From Bacteroidales bacterium (GTDB taxonomy: Bacteria > Bacteroidota > Bacteroidia > Bacteroidales > UBA1556), in NCBI GenBank assembly GCA_023145955.1, contig JAGLDA010000085.1:1-29337 (forward strand): a DNA stretch of 29,337 nucleotides, in the 5' to 3' direction. Below are positions 15,353 through 23,771 of the stretch, piece by piece (position 1 is the first letter of the stretch; each line of letters starts with the position of its first letter). Position numbers and translations under genes: made by a program. The notes beneath the pieces were generated by a model that saw only the letters and a program-made list of their open reading frames with translations, searched no databases and was not told the DNA's origin.

Positions 15353-15457
15353 TTCAGTTTGCAATCTTCAGTCAGCAGTTCTCAGTCTTCAGTCGGCAGT
15401 CTTCAGTTCTCAGTCAGCAGTCAGCAGTCTTCAGTTCTCAGTCGGCAGTCAGCAGAC
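15353..15457 (+). repeat. Period-7 CAGT array (15 units) immediately after the pyrC stop
   Basis: Starting at the base after the TAA, the sequence splits without remainder into 15 heptamers. Thirteen carry an exact CAGT core, one CAAT (second unit) and one CAGA (last unit). Between cores only four trinucleotides occur in the body of the array: CTT, CAG, TCT and CGG (a fifth, TTG, only in the degenerate first step). The order is CTT, CAG, TCT, CTT, CGG, CTT, TCT, CAG, CAG, CTT, TCT, CGG, CAG, then CTT into flanking sequence. The array is richer in G+C than its surroundings and has little self-complementarity. A 4-unit relative lies at 1286-1313. Confidence 0.9.
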
Positions 15458-15511
15458 TTAAGAATACAATCTTAAATTGATAATAAATTAAAAATATTTA
15501 AAAGAATAAAA

Positions 15512-16561
15512 ATGATAAAATATATAATATATTTAGTTTTCTTAATTAGTAGCATTTCAATTGCGCAAATTCCGCCAAACTATTACGATACTGCTATTGG
15601 TAAAAAAGGTGATATTATGAAGCAAGCCCTTCACAATATCATTGATAATCATACTGTTATTTCTTATTCTCAAATATGGACTTCATGCCAAACTACGGAT
15701 AAAAAATCTAATGGCAAAGTATGGGATATGTATTCTGATATACCTGGAGGCACTCCACCCTACGAATATACATTTGTAAGCGACCAATGCGGTAATTATT
15801 CTGGAGAGGGCTCTTGCTATAATAGAGAACATTCATTTCCAAAAAGTTGGTTTAATAATGCAAACCCAATGTCAACAGATATTTTCCATATTTACCCTAC
15901 TGATGGTTATGTAAACGGAAGAAGGTCAAATTATCCATTTGGTGAGGTTGGTAACGCAACATGGACTTCTCAAAACGGAAGCAAATTAGGTCCAAATACT
16001 ACATCTGGATATTCAGGAACTGTATTTGAGCCTATTGATGAATATAAGGGCGATTTTGCTCGTACATACTTCTATATGGCCACTAGGTATTATGGCGAAG
16101 ATGGAAGCTGGTCTGGCAGTCCTATGGTTAATGGTGCTGAGCCAAAACCATGGGCTTTAAGTTTACTATACCAATGGCATTTACAAGATACTGTTAGCAC
16201 AAAAGAAATTGATAGGAATAATGCTGTATATGGAATTCAGAATAATAGAAACCCTTTTATCGATCATCCTCAATGGGTTGATTCAGTTTGGTTTCCAAGC
16301 TCTAGCATTAATTATTTTCAAGAATTAGCGGTAAGTTTTTATCCTAATCCTGCAAATACTAAAATAAATATAACCATTGATAAAGATTTTTCCGATATCA
16401 ATGTTCAAATTATTGATATTAGTGGTAGAATACTATTAAGTAAAACTATGGTTAATAGCAATATACAAATTGATATTTCAAGTTTAGAATCTGGAATATA
16501 CATTTTGAATATTAGAAACCAACAAAATCAATTCAAAATACTTAAAATGATAAAGCAATGA
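15512..16561 (+). CDS. Secreted endonuclease I family nuclease with T9SS sorting domain
   Basis: A 349-residue exported nuclease. Residues 1-18 are a signal peptide (YIIYLVFLISSISIA). The catalytic domain of the EndA/NucM endonuclease I family (His-Me finger) spans roughly 20-270, with NREHSFPKSWF and STDIFHIYPTDGYVNGRRSNYPFGEV as the metal and catalytic region, then FARTYFYMATRYY and later NRNPFIDHPQWVDSVW. A C-terminal type A sorting domain of about 75 residues follows (FYPNPANTKINI, VQIIDISGRIL, IDISSLESGIYILNI), which directs export through the type IX secretion system. Its likely job is breakdown of extracellular DNA for nutrients or matrix turnover. Its stop codon overlaps the next gene's start (ATGA). 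It lies 54 bases after the CAGT array; I see no good promoter box directly upstream. Confidence 0.93.
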   Translation: MIKYIIYLVFLISSISIAQIPPNYYDTAIGKKGDIMKQALHNIIDNHTVISYSQIWTSCQTTDKKSNGKVWDMYSDIPGGTPPYEYTFVSDQCGNYSGEGSCYNREHSFPKSWFNNANPMSTDIFHIYPTDGYVNGRRSNYPFGEVGNATWTSQNGSKLGPNTTSGYSGTVFEPIDEYKGDFARTYFYMATRYYGEDGSWSGSPMVNGAEPKPWALSLLYQWHLQDTVSTKEIDRNNAVYGIQNNRNPFIDHPQWVDSVWFPSSSINYFQELAVSFYPNPANTKINITIDKDFSDINVQIIDISGRILLSKTMVNSNIQIDISSLESGIYILNIRNQQNQFKILKMIKQ

Positions 16562-17007
16562 CAAAGATAAGACTCACCAAGGAATTTGAATTTGAGATGG
16601 CTCATTCGCTGTACAATTATGATGGCTTATGCCAACATATACATGGCCACTCATATAAATTAGCAGTAACAGTAATTGCAACTCCTAATTGGGATAAATC
16701 ATCACCAAAGCGAGGTATGGTAATGGATTTCGGAGCTATAAAAAAGATTGTAAACAAGCTTATTGTTGACCCATTAGATCATGCTTTTGTAATTAATAGC
16801 GATACTCCTAGTGAGTGGATTACTAATAATGAGCAATTATTTGGAAGAACTTACAAGGTTGATTACCAGCCCACTTGTGAGAATATGGTTATAGATTTTG
16901 CCGATAGAATAAAAGGCGAATTACCTGATGGTGTAGAGTTACTTGTTATTAAACTTCATGAGACCGCGAACAGCTATGCTGAGTGGTTTGCATCGGATCA
17001 AATATAA
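16558..17007 (+). CDS. queD: 6-carboxytetrahydropterin synthase (QueD / PTPS family)
   Basis: A 149-residue enzyme of the 6-pyruvoyl-tetrahydropterin synthase family that makes 6-carboxytetrahydropterin from dihydroneopterin triphosphate for queuosine synthesis. The zinc site is visible: His16 in FEMAHSL, and His29 and His31 in the CQHIHGHSY segment, with the catalytic Cys25. MVMDFGAIKKIV, LDHAFVIN, PTCENMV and the C-terminal KLHETANSYAEW (pterin-anchoring Glu and catalytic triad region) follow in the usual order. It is somewhat longer than compact QueD proteins, with an insertion around residues 44-52 and 82-106. The ATG overlaps the nuclease stop by 4 bases. Other queuosine genes are not in the window, so a different pterin role cannot be excluded. 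Confidence 0.88.
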   Translation: MTKIRLTKEFEFEMAHSLYNYDGLCQHIHGHSYKLAVTVIATPNWDKSSPKRGMVMDFGAIKKIVNKLIVDPLDHAFVINSDTPSEWITNNEQLFGRTYKVDYQPTCENMVIDFADRIKGELPDGVELLVIKLHETANSYAEWFASDQI

Positions 17008-17031
17008 TAAACTATAAAAACAAATATTGCT

Positions 17032-17775
17032 ATGGCAAAATATGCAAAATGGATTGGTGGAGGATTAGGTTGGGCAGTAGGTGGTCCCATTGGAGCACTG
17101 CTGGGTTATGCTTTTGGGAGCATGTTCGAAAAAACTGATAATATTGAAGAATATGCAAGCCACCATAATGGTGGTAGAGGTCATAGAGAATCAAATCCTG
17201 ATGACTTTGCAGCAAGTTTATTAGTACTCTCTGCAGCGGTTATGAAGGCTGATGGCAAAGTAGTAAAATCAGAGCTAGATTTTGTAAAAGCATTCTTGCA
17301 ACAGCAGTTTGGACCAGAAAAAGCTTCTAGTTATATTATTGATTTACGCGAAATACTTAAGCAAGATATTCCTCTACGTGATATAGCAAATCAGATTGCA
17401 TCAAATATGGATCATTCCTCTAGATTGCAATTATACCACTACTTATGGGGAATTGCTATGGCCGATGGACATCTTGATAAAAAAGAAGATGAGCTAATGA
17501 AATATTTAGCTAGCTATTTGCGAATCAGTAAATTTGATTATGAGTCCATAAAAGCTATGTTTGTGAAAAGCACTGATAGTGCATACAAAATACTTGAAAT
17601 TGACTCAAACGCAACTGATGAACAATTAAAGAAAGCATATCGTAAAATGGCTGTAAAATATCATCCTGACAAAGTTAGTCACCTAGGCGAAGAGCATAGA
17701 GCTGCAGCTGAAGAAAAGTTTAAGAAGGTTGCTGAGGCATATAATAGTATTAAAAAACAAAGAGGGATTAGTTAG
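17032..17775 (+). CDS. TerB-like / DnaJ-domain protein (DjlA-like co-chaperone)
   Basis: A 247-residue protein with three parts. Residues 1-32 are a glycine-rich hydrophobic segment (GGGLGWAVGGPIGALLGYAFG), a likely membrane anchor of the glycine-zipper type. Residues about 58-170 are a TerB-like helical domain (LLVLSAAVMKADGKVVKSELDFV, then GIAMADGHLDKKEDELM), the duplicated acidic helix pattern of that family. Residues about 184-247 are a J domain (YKILEIDSNATDEQLKKAYRKMAVKYHPDK) with the HPD tripeptide that stimulates DnaK. This matches DjlA-type membrane co-chaperones, so a role in recruiting DnaK at the inner membrane is inferred. It follows queD by 24 bases in the same direction and is probably in the same transcript. 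Confidence 0.88.
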   Translation: MAKYAKWIGGGLGWAVGGPIGALLGYAFGSMFEKTDNIEEYASHHNGGRGHRESNPDDFAASLLVLSAAVMKADGKVVKSELDFVKAFLQQQFGPEKASSYIIDLREILKQDIPLRDIANQIASNMDHSSRLQLYHYLWGIAMADGHLDKKEDELMKYLASYLRISKFDYESIKAMFVKSTDSAYKILEIDSNATDEQLKKAYRKMAVKYHPDKVSHLGEEHRAAAEEKFKKVAEAYNSIKKQRGIS

Positions 17776-17898
17776 TGGGTATTGGAATGTTGTTGTAATG
17801 GTTTAATAGATTTATTAGTCAGGCCCCAAAGTAATCGGATGAGTAATTTTATTATCGAAGGCTAGGAATTAAATCCTTTACCCTTAAAAAAGAAAAAA

Positions 17899-18207
17899 AT
17901 GAAAGATTCCGTTGGTAAAAAGGTGATAATTGAAGTGGCAAGCTTGCCTATTCATTTTTACCGCTATGTGATATCGCCACTAACTCCAGCGTCTTGCAGG
18001 CATATACCAACATGCTCTGCATATAGTTTAGAAGCTTTAAAAAAACATGGGCTTATTAGAGGCGGAGCCATTTCTGCAAATAGAATCGGGCGCTGCCACC
18101 CATGGGGAACAGAAGGATTTGATCCTGTACCTGTTATTATTATTCCTATTTTCAAGAAAACTAAAGAAAGGTGTAGTAGACTAAAATGGCATGAGGATGT
18201 AGATTGA
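17899..18207 (+). CDS. yidD: Membrane protein insertion efficiency factor YidD
   Basis: A 102-residue member of the YidD family, small peripheral inner-membrane proteins that assist YidC-dependent insertion. Family marks are FYRYVISPLTPASCRHIPTCSAYSLEAL-type sequence (residues 20-49) with its three Cys, GLIRGGAISANRIGRCHPWG, and GFDPVP. The C-terminal tail after residue 80 is longer and more basic than in short homologues. In many bacteria yidD sits between rnpA and yidC, but those are absent here. The 123 bases before it contain no exact promoter box. It is convergent with the TPR gene, 64 bases away, without a visible terminator. Confidence 0.92.
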   Translation: MKDSVGKKVIIEVASLPIHFYRYVISPLTPASCRHIPTCSAYSLEALKKHGLIRGGAISANRIGRCHPWGTEGFDPVPVIIIPIFKKTKERCSRLKWHEDVD

Positions 18208-18271
18208 GAGAGAGGTTCTAATAATTAGTGATGACAATTTAACAAATATCCTTTTAAGTATGCAAAGACTG

Positions 18272-20332
18272 TTATTTAGAATCACCTTTAATATTTTCAA
18301 TTTTCCGCTTTAAATCATTAACAAAATAATGATCATTTCCTAGTAAAGTTTCATAAATTTCATTTGCTTTAAGATAGTAATCTAAAGCTTTATCAATTTT
18401 ATCTCTATTCATTTCAATATTTCCTAATTCATAATACACCCTAGCTATTTGAATATGGTTACTCATATAGGTGTTTTCATATATATAAAGTGCTGATAAG
18501 TAATAACTCTTTGCATCACTAATTTGATTTTGCTCGACTCTAAGATATGCAATATTACTTAATATAGCTGCATAATTAGGATGATTAGTTCCAAAGCTTA
18601 TTTCATTAGATTCTAAACAGTAATCTAGATAAGATTCAGCTTCATTCAAGCTGTCATATTCAATATATACTAACGCTAGCCCATTAAGCGAATTAGTATA
18701 ACTAGGACTACCATAACCACTATAGTATCGCTTTATATCCAGAGATAATGTGTAGAGGCTATCAGCTTGACTATACTTAGATTGATAATAAAGAGCAGCC
18801 GCTAAATTATGATATGATGTTGCGGTATTAATATGATACATTCCTCTTGTATATATCCTACCATTTAATGATTTATTGGCATAATAATACGCTTTATCAA
18901 AATCCATAAAATCCCTATTATATGTACTTAATTCATCAAATAATCTTGTTGCTAGCGGACCTCTTAAATCAAAGTTATATTCTATAATTCTTTCAATTTC
19001 CTTAAGCAAACTATCAGCCTTATTATATTTTGAAGTTGATAAATAAATTGTAGCTAAATCCAAACTTGATTGCAAATACCCATAACTTTCGTTACCCATG
19101 TTTTTCTCCTTAATTGCCATACTTTCAACACAGTTTTCTTGTGCTTTATCATAATTTGCTAATTGCAAATTTAGAATCATATTTGCATCGAGTACTCTGG
19201 TAGTTTCTAAATGATTAGCTCCATATTGTGATTTGGCAATATTATAACATATACTAAGTAGCGAATCCGCTCTCCTGTAGTTAAACATATTTATGCTATT
19301 CTTTGCCATATCTGTAATAGTCCATAGGTATAAATCATCTTTTATATCAGCCTTTTCTCGGTATAGTACCGATAAACGATATAACGAATCAGCATTTTTA
19401 TAGTTACCAACTATATTCTTATTGTTTCCTAACCTGTAGTATATAGATGAAAGTGATTTGTCATCACTATAATAGTTGAGAGTAATAGCAAATAAAGAAT
19501 CAGATATATATGGTATATGCATAGAAGAAAATAACAAGGCTTTATAGTAATTTGCTCGATAATACTGCTTTTGATATATAATATCATATTTATTTGGTAT
19601 ATCTTCAGGCAAATCATATTTATAAAGTTTTAAAGTAATATCAACAATGGAATCAGCAGTAATATAATCTCCCAAAAGATAATTAACATAAGCAAGTTCA
19701 TTTAGACACTTTTGATATCGTACACTACTTACATCATTATGCAATTTGGAATAATATACTACTTTATTTAGTTTATCTTTTGCTTTCTGGAATTCATTAT
19801 ATGTTATCAACGCAGAGGCTTGGTTTAATCGGTCCCATTGTTCTAATTCATAATAAATCTCTGAGTTTTCACCATAAAAATGCTTTACAAAAACAGGTTC
19901 TGGGATGATTGAAATTATTAGTGAAATTAAGAATATTATAGCACTTCTTGTTAATAAATTGCGATAATACAACTTTTCGTTTTTTTCTGAACTCTTTTGA
20001 AAATATTTGTAAGCCAAATAAATAATTAGAAGTAGTAATGGTATTAAATAGAGGAAAACAACAAAAAAAGAAATTTTATTTTCAATAAACTTTCCTAATA
20101 CCAAAACAAAAGCTAATGATATTAAAATACCATTTACAATAGCTAGTAATTTCCAGTATTTAATTTCTTTTTTAGGCTTAAAAATAAAGTAGCCTCCAAC
20201 TAAATAAATAGCTGATAGAACAGTTATTAAAAACGGAACAACATCTACCATATATTCATTCAATTTTACCAGAAAGCTTAGAATTAAACTAACTAAAAAG
20301 AAGGAAAGAAATCCAATTTCAATTCTTTTCAT
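18272..20332 (-). CDS. Membrane-anchored tetratricopeptide repeat protein
   Basis: A 686-residue protein. The first 150 residues contain about five hydrophobic segments (about 7-23, 28-50, 61-80, 87-110 and 130-147) separated by short charged loops. From about residue 165 to the end are helical repeats of the tetratricopeptide type, many of roughly 40-42 residues and of the kinesin-light-chain style, for example GTNHPNYAAILSNIAYLRVE, ISDAKSYYLSALYIYE and IDKALDYYLKANEIYETLLG. Repeated ADSLY motifs mark equivalent positions. I find no histidine kinase, GGDEF, LuxR-type HTH or other output domain, so it is a pure TPR scaffold attached to the membrane. Its function is not recognised; a protein-protein scaffold is inferred. 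Neighbours give no clear hint. Confidence 0.8.
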   Translation of the reverse strand: MKRIEIGFLSFFLVSLILSFLVKLNEYMVDVVPFLITVLSAIYLVGGYFIFKPKKEIKYWKLLAIVNGILISLAFVLVLGKFIENKISFFVVFLYLIPLLLLIIYLAYKYFQKSSEKNEKLYYRNLLTRSAIIFLISLIISIIPEPVFVKHFYGENSEIYYELEQWDRLNQASALITYNEFQKAKDKLNKVVYYSKLHNDVSSVRYQKCLNELAYVNYLLGDYITADSIVDITLKLYKYDLPEDIPNKYDIIYQKQYYRANYYKALLFSSMHIPYISDSLFAITLNYYSDDKSLSSIYYRLGNNKNIVGNYKNADSLYRLSVLYREKADIKDDLYLWTITDMAKNSINMFNYRRADSLLSICYNIAKSQYGANHLETTRVLDANMILNLQLANYDKAQENCVESMAIKEKNMGNESYGYLQSSLDLATIYLSTSKYNKADSLLKEIERIIEYNFDLRGPLATRLFDELSTYNRDFMDFDKAYYYANKSLNGRIYTRGMYHINTATSYHNLAAALYYQSKYSQADSLYTLSLDIKRYYSGYGSPSYTNSLNGLALVYIEYDSLNEAESYLDYCLESNEISFGTNHPNYAAILSNIAYLRVEQNQISDAKSYYLSALYIYENTYMSNHIQIARVYYELGNIEMNRDKIDKALDYYLKANEIYETLLGNDHYFVNDLKRKIENIKGDSK

Positions 20333-20389
20333 TTCTGCAATTGTTATTAAAATAATAGTACATATAACCTATATATTTAAATTTACACT

Positions 20390-22993
20390 CTAAAAAAACC
20401 GATAAGAGAATTTAAACATAATCACATCTCTAGGGTAAGAGGTAAATAACTGTTCCATATTATCACTAAAAGTAAAAGTTCCAAAACCATCACTTTGAAC
20501 TCTATTTTGAGTCCAAACTAGGAATAACATTGAGCCTGGAGTAAATTCCCAGCGCAGCACTAAGTTTGATTGAAACTCCTTAAAATTAAAATTAGGATTA
20601 TCAAACCCATAATCGACTAACCCATTACCATTTGCATCTACAGAGTAATAATCTGCTGATTCACTAAATTTAATCTCTGAGTTTGAAAAATCATGAAATC
20701 TATCATTATAATTACTCGCATTTGGCTGATCTACTCGCTTAAAATCAGTATATTTTCCAGAGCTAATAAATGGAGCTCCATAATATTGAATTGTAAAAGT
20801 AGGGCTTACATTAAAATCCACCATAAATCTTAAAAATAAAGTTTTCTGCTTTATTTTAGCAAGCACATAGTCAGTGGCACTGGTATAATCAAACTGATTT
20901 ACATATTGCAAATTATTTTCAGAATATGAGAAATTGGGATGAAAAGCCAACTCCAAAGCATCTGTAGGTCTATATGTAAAGCCAATATCAACAGCAATAC
21001 GACGATAATAATTGTTATAACCCCATGCTTGGCTTGTACCCACATCAAAATAAAGTTTCTTAGTATCATTTGACTCTATATTAGCTCTAAAAGTAGTGGT
21101 GCCAGGAAGAAAGAATGAAGGCCCACCTCTAAGCATATAATTATCGTGTTTATTAAATTCACTCATTGAATTAACATACAAACTAGCATAATTCTTAAAT
21201 TTGGTATTATGCCATAAGAAGGCACCCGTAAATGTGGTTTTTCCTCCATAATCCCAACCATTCCAAATAGAAATTCCATTTGTCATACGTCGATAAATAT
21301 TAGTAGGCTTAGTAAAATTATATTCCAAATTTGCAGATTGCATAAGCTTATCAGCCTGACGCAAATACCCAATATCATTTAAAGATAACTGAGGTGAGCG
21401 AGCCATAAATCTAATACTATAATTCCATCCACTTTCGGTCTGCTTTCCAGCAGATATTTCGCCACCATATCCCGTCATGGAAGTCATTGCCGTATCCACA
21501 CTAAGATAGGTAGCATCAGTACGTTGAAAATATCTTTGTGAGCTTGTTTGCCTATAAATCATCGATTTGGAATCGCCATTAATATTACTACTCACCATAT
21601 TAGCTTTTATATAATAGGTTCTATTTTTCCAATATTGCTGAAAATCTAAACCCCCAGATATTGCATTCTTAGGAATAAAATCCAAATCACTATTGGTAAT
21701 GCTCCTATTTACAGAAGTTATCTCGCCCCCGATTACAGTATTACCCTTATCAAAATCTTTCTGCACACGACCAACAAAATAATTAGTAAGAGGCTCAACT
21801 TCTACCTCTTCTTCCATATTTGAATTAGTAACTTTTGCCATACTCTTACGGGTAACGCTCTCTATTATTCCTACTGATAAGCCATTTTTTGTTTTACCAC
21901 TAAGCTTTAATGCTCCCAATATTTTGGTGTTTCTAGGAAAATCAACATATTCAGCATTAGGATAATACTGTGGCGAACGTCCAATGCGTCGAGAATAAAA
22001 AAGATTATCTTGAGAACTATCACCGCCACCACTACTAATGCGAAAGTCAGTAATATTTTTTCCTGCAACAAAGAAAGGGCGCTGTTCGCGTTGGTATGTT
22101 TCAAATGCTGTCAAATTAACCTCTGAAGGGTCTGCTTCTACTTGACCAAAATCAGGATTAATTGTAATATCTAAAACAAAGTCGTTGGTAATGCCAATCT
22201 TAGCATCAGCTCCAGCTCTAATCAAGAAGTCCTCACCATCATTATATGGTCCTGCTTCCTTCTCATAGGTTTCAATCCCTGCAGCTACATAGGGAGCAAA
22301 CTCCATAATTCGTTTTGGTTTCAAATCATCAATACCTCTAAGCTCACCAAAACTATATACCCAACCTGACTCTTTACGTGATATTGGTTGCCACAAAGAA
22401 GTTTCATCAAGCCTAAAAATAGTGCGCATTACCTCAAAGCCCCAAACTTTATTATCTGATTTTGAAAACCGTAATTGACTCAATGGAATTTTTATTTCTG
22501 CATACCAACCTTTAGTATCAATACTGGTTTTGGTATACCACATTGGATTCCAATTTTCATCTTCTGAATTTCCATTATTACTAAAAAGTATATCAGATTT
22601 TACACCAGCAGCATTTACAAAGAAACTAAAAGAGGTGCTTTTATCATAATAACTGTCAAAATGAACAGCCACCATATCACCATCAATATTATCACTACGT
22701 ACTAACCTACTATCAATACTATCAGCATTACTATCAAAGGCCTTAATAGCTACAAATATATAATCATCGGAATATAATAGCTTAAAGGATGTTGCCTGTG
22801 AAGGCTTTGCACCATCATTTGGCTCACGTTGGATAAAACCTCCCTGCCAGTTGTCACTCCCCCATTCTGCATCATCAATAATTCCATCTATCTGAGGCTC
22901 TTGTGCTATTCGCGTAGTTGTATAAACACGCTTTTGCTGAGAAAAACCTAATAATGATGAGATAAATAGAAATGAAATAAATAGTAAACGCAT
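20390..22993 (-). CDS. DUF5916 outer-membrane protein with N-terminal CBM9-like domain
   Basis: An 867-residue exported protein. It has a signal peptide (residues 1-18, ending FISSLLGFS). A carbohydrate-binding-family-9-like beta-sandwich follows at about 22-215 (TTRIAQEPQIDGIIDDAEW, WYAEIKIPLSQLRFS, WGFEVMRTI). The long DUF5916 region to the C-terminus begins with GADAKIGITNDFVLDITINPDFGQVEADPSEVNL-type sequence and AFETYQREQRPFFVAG, then many alternating beta strands ending in the terminal aromatic strand DVIMFKFSYRFF. The final aromatic residue and strand pattern indicate an outer-membrane barrel. These proteins are common in Bacteroidota and have no settled function. An exact TATATTTG promoter box lies 18 bases before the start. 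It is followed on the same strand by the TPR gene 57 bases later. Confidence 0.88.
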   Translation of the reverse strand: MRLLFISFLFISSLLGFSQQKRVYTTTRIAQEPQIDGIIDDAEWGSDNWQGGFIQREPNDGAKPSQATSFKLLYSDDYIFVAIKAFDSNADSIDSRLVRSDNIDGDMVAVHFDSYYDKSTSFSFFVNAAGVKSDILFSNNGNSEDENWNPMWYTKTSIDTKGWYAEIKIPLSQLRFSKSDNKVWGFEVMRTIFRLDETSLWQPISRKESGWVYSFGELRGIDDLKPKRIMEFAPYVAAGIETYEKEAGPYNDGEDFLIRAGADAKIGITNDFVLDITINPDFGQVEADPSEVNLTAFETYQREQRPFFVAGKNITDFRISSGGGDSSQDNLFYSRRIGRSPQYYPNAEYVDFPRNTKILGALKLSGKTKNGLSVGIIESVTRKSMAKVTNSNMEEEVEVEPLTNYFVGRVQKDFDKGNTVIGGEITSVNRSITNSDLDFIPKNAISGGLDFQQYWKNRTYYIKANMVSSNINGDSKSMIYRQTSSQRYFQRTDATYLSVDTAMTSMTGYGGEISAGKQTESGWNYSIRFMARSPQLSLNDIGYLRQADKLMQSANLEYNFTKPTNIYRRMTNGISIWNGWDYGGKTTFTGAFLWHNTKFKNYASLYVNSMSEFNKHDNYMLRGGPSFFLPGTTTFRANIESNDTKKLYFDVGTSQAWGYNNYYRRIAVDIGFTYRPTDALELAFHPNFSYSENNLQYVNQFDYTSATDYVLAKIKQKTLFLRFMVDFNVSPTFTIQYYGAPFISSGKYTDFKRVDQPNASNYNDRFHDFSNSEIKFSESADYYSVDANGNGLVDYGFDNPNFNFKEFQSNLVLRWEFTPGSMLFLVWTQNRVQSDGFGTFTFSDNMEQLFTSYPRDVIMFKFSYRFF

Positions 22994-23011
22994 ATTTTTA
23001 TCTTAGTTTGG

Positions 23012-23019
23012 CAAATATA
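23012..23019 (-). promoter_or_regulatory. Bacteroidota -7 promoter box for the DUF5916 gene
   Basis: The minus strand reads TATATTTG, an exact match ending 18 bases before the ATG at 22993. No TTG is visible at the expected -33 position. Confidence 0.55.
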
Positions 23020-23098
23020 ATATTATATAATCTAATATCTTATAAATAACTACTATTCATTTCTAGTAATTTTACAATAAAGTAATAGTAATATTTCA

Positions 23099-23106
23099 TA
23101 CTTTAG
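23099..23106 (+). promoter_or_regulatory. Possible weak -7 box for the LolA-like gene
   Basis: TACTTTAG matches TAnnTTTG at seven of eight positions and ends 25 bases before the ATG at 23132. The spacing is right for the leader lengths seen at other genes in this window, but there is no clear -33 element. Confidence 0.3.
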
Positions 23107-23131
23107 CAAAACAATTAATAAATGAAACAAT

Positions 23132-23761
23132 ATGTATAAATACTTCCTATTACTTTTGATTGCATTATCAACTAATACATTTGCTCAGCATTACCCTATT
23201 GAATATGAGAAATTAAATGAACCTGAGACAATCTATAGTAATATTATTGCTAAAGCTAATAATACCAATAGTTTTATATGTGATTTTAGATATAATATAA
23301 CTAATCATGATGTGAGCGAAATTAGCCTAGGAACTATCTATTTTAATTCACCATATTTATTAAAATGGAAATATTATTCTCCAGCGCTTTATGAGGTAAT
23401 ATTTACTAAGAAAAAAGTAATGATTATTGAAGATAATATTAGTAACGAATATTTTATTGAAGCTGATCCTGGTTTTATTGATATTAATAGCATTATTAAA
23501 AGTGTATTTAATACTACAATTTTTAAATCCGATTATTACATAATTAATTATTATCAGAATGACACTAAATATTTATTGCAACTGATTCCGTTAGAAGATA
23601 AAAAAACCATACAAGATTTACGAATAGATCTTATTTTCAACAAAATAGACTATGGTTTAATTGCAATTAAGATTATTACTAATAGCTTAGAATATGTAAA
23701 TTTAGAATTAAGTCAAAGGTATATTAACACAAAGCTTCCCAAAGAAACTTTCAAATATTAA
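23132..23761 (+). CDS. LolA-like outer-membrane lipoprotein carrier protein
   Basis: A 209-residue exported protein with a signal peptide (residues 1-18, YFLLLLIALSTNTFA). The mature part resembles the LolA/LolA-like fold: SFICDFRYNITNHDVSEISLGTIYFNSPYLLKWKYYSP is the characteristic barrel segment in which a coat of strands is followed by a hydrophobic W-Y patch, then IEDNISNEYFIEADPG and a C-terminal DLRIDLIFN...GLIAIKI strand pair. LolA carries lipoproteins across the periplasm to the outer membrane; Bacteroidota LolA-like proteins are divergent and some act on other hydrophobic cargo. The start is the first ATG in frame after a possible promoter box. It is followed after 10 bases by a phosphodiesterase gene, probably in one transcript. 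Confidence 0.78.
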   Translation: MYKYFLLLLIALSTNTFAQHYPIEYEKLNEPETIYSNIIAKANNTNSFICDFRYNITNHDVSEISLGTIYFNSPYLLKWKYYSPALYEVIFTKKKVMIIEDNISNEYFIEADPGFIDINSIIKSVFNTTIFKSDYYIINYYQNDTKYLLQLIPLEDKKTIQDLRIDLIFNKIDYGLIAIKIITNSLEYVNLELSQRYINTKLPKETFKY

Positions 23762-23771
23762 TTATCAAATC

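Noticed and set aside
15353..15457. CRISPR array
   Set aside because: The units are 7 bases with 3-base variable parts, far too short for repeats and spacers, and no cas genes are present.
15279..15461. Open frame of 60 codons through the pyrC end and the CAGT array, giving a 7-residue peptide repeat
   Set aside because: It begins inside pyrC in another frame, and its repeats come only from the 7-base period of non-coding DNA (21 bases equal 7 codons). There is no start signal or promoter.
17964..18155. Minus-strand open frame opposite yidD
   Set aside because: yidD on the plus strand has full family motifs; the opposite frame shows none.
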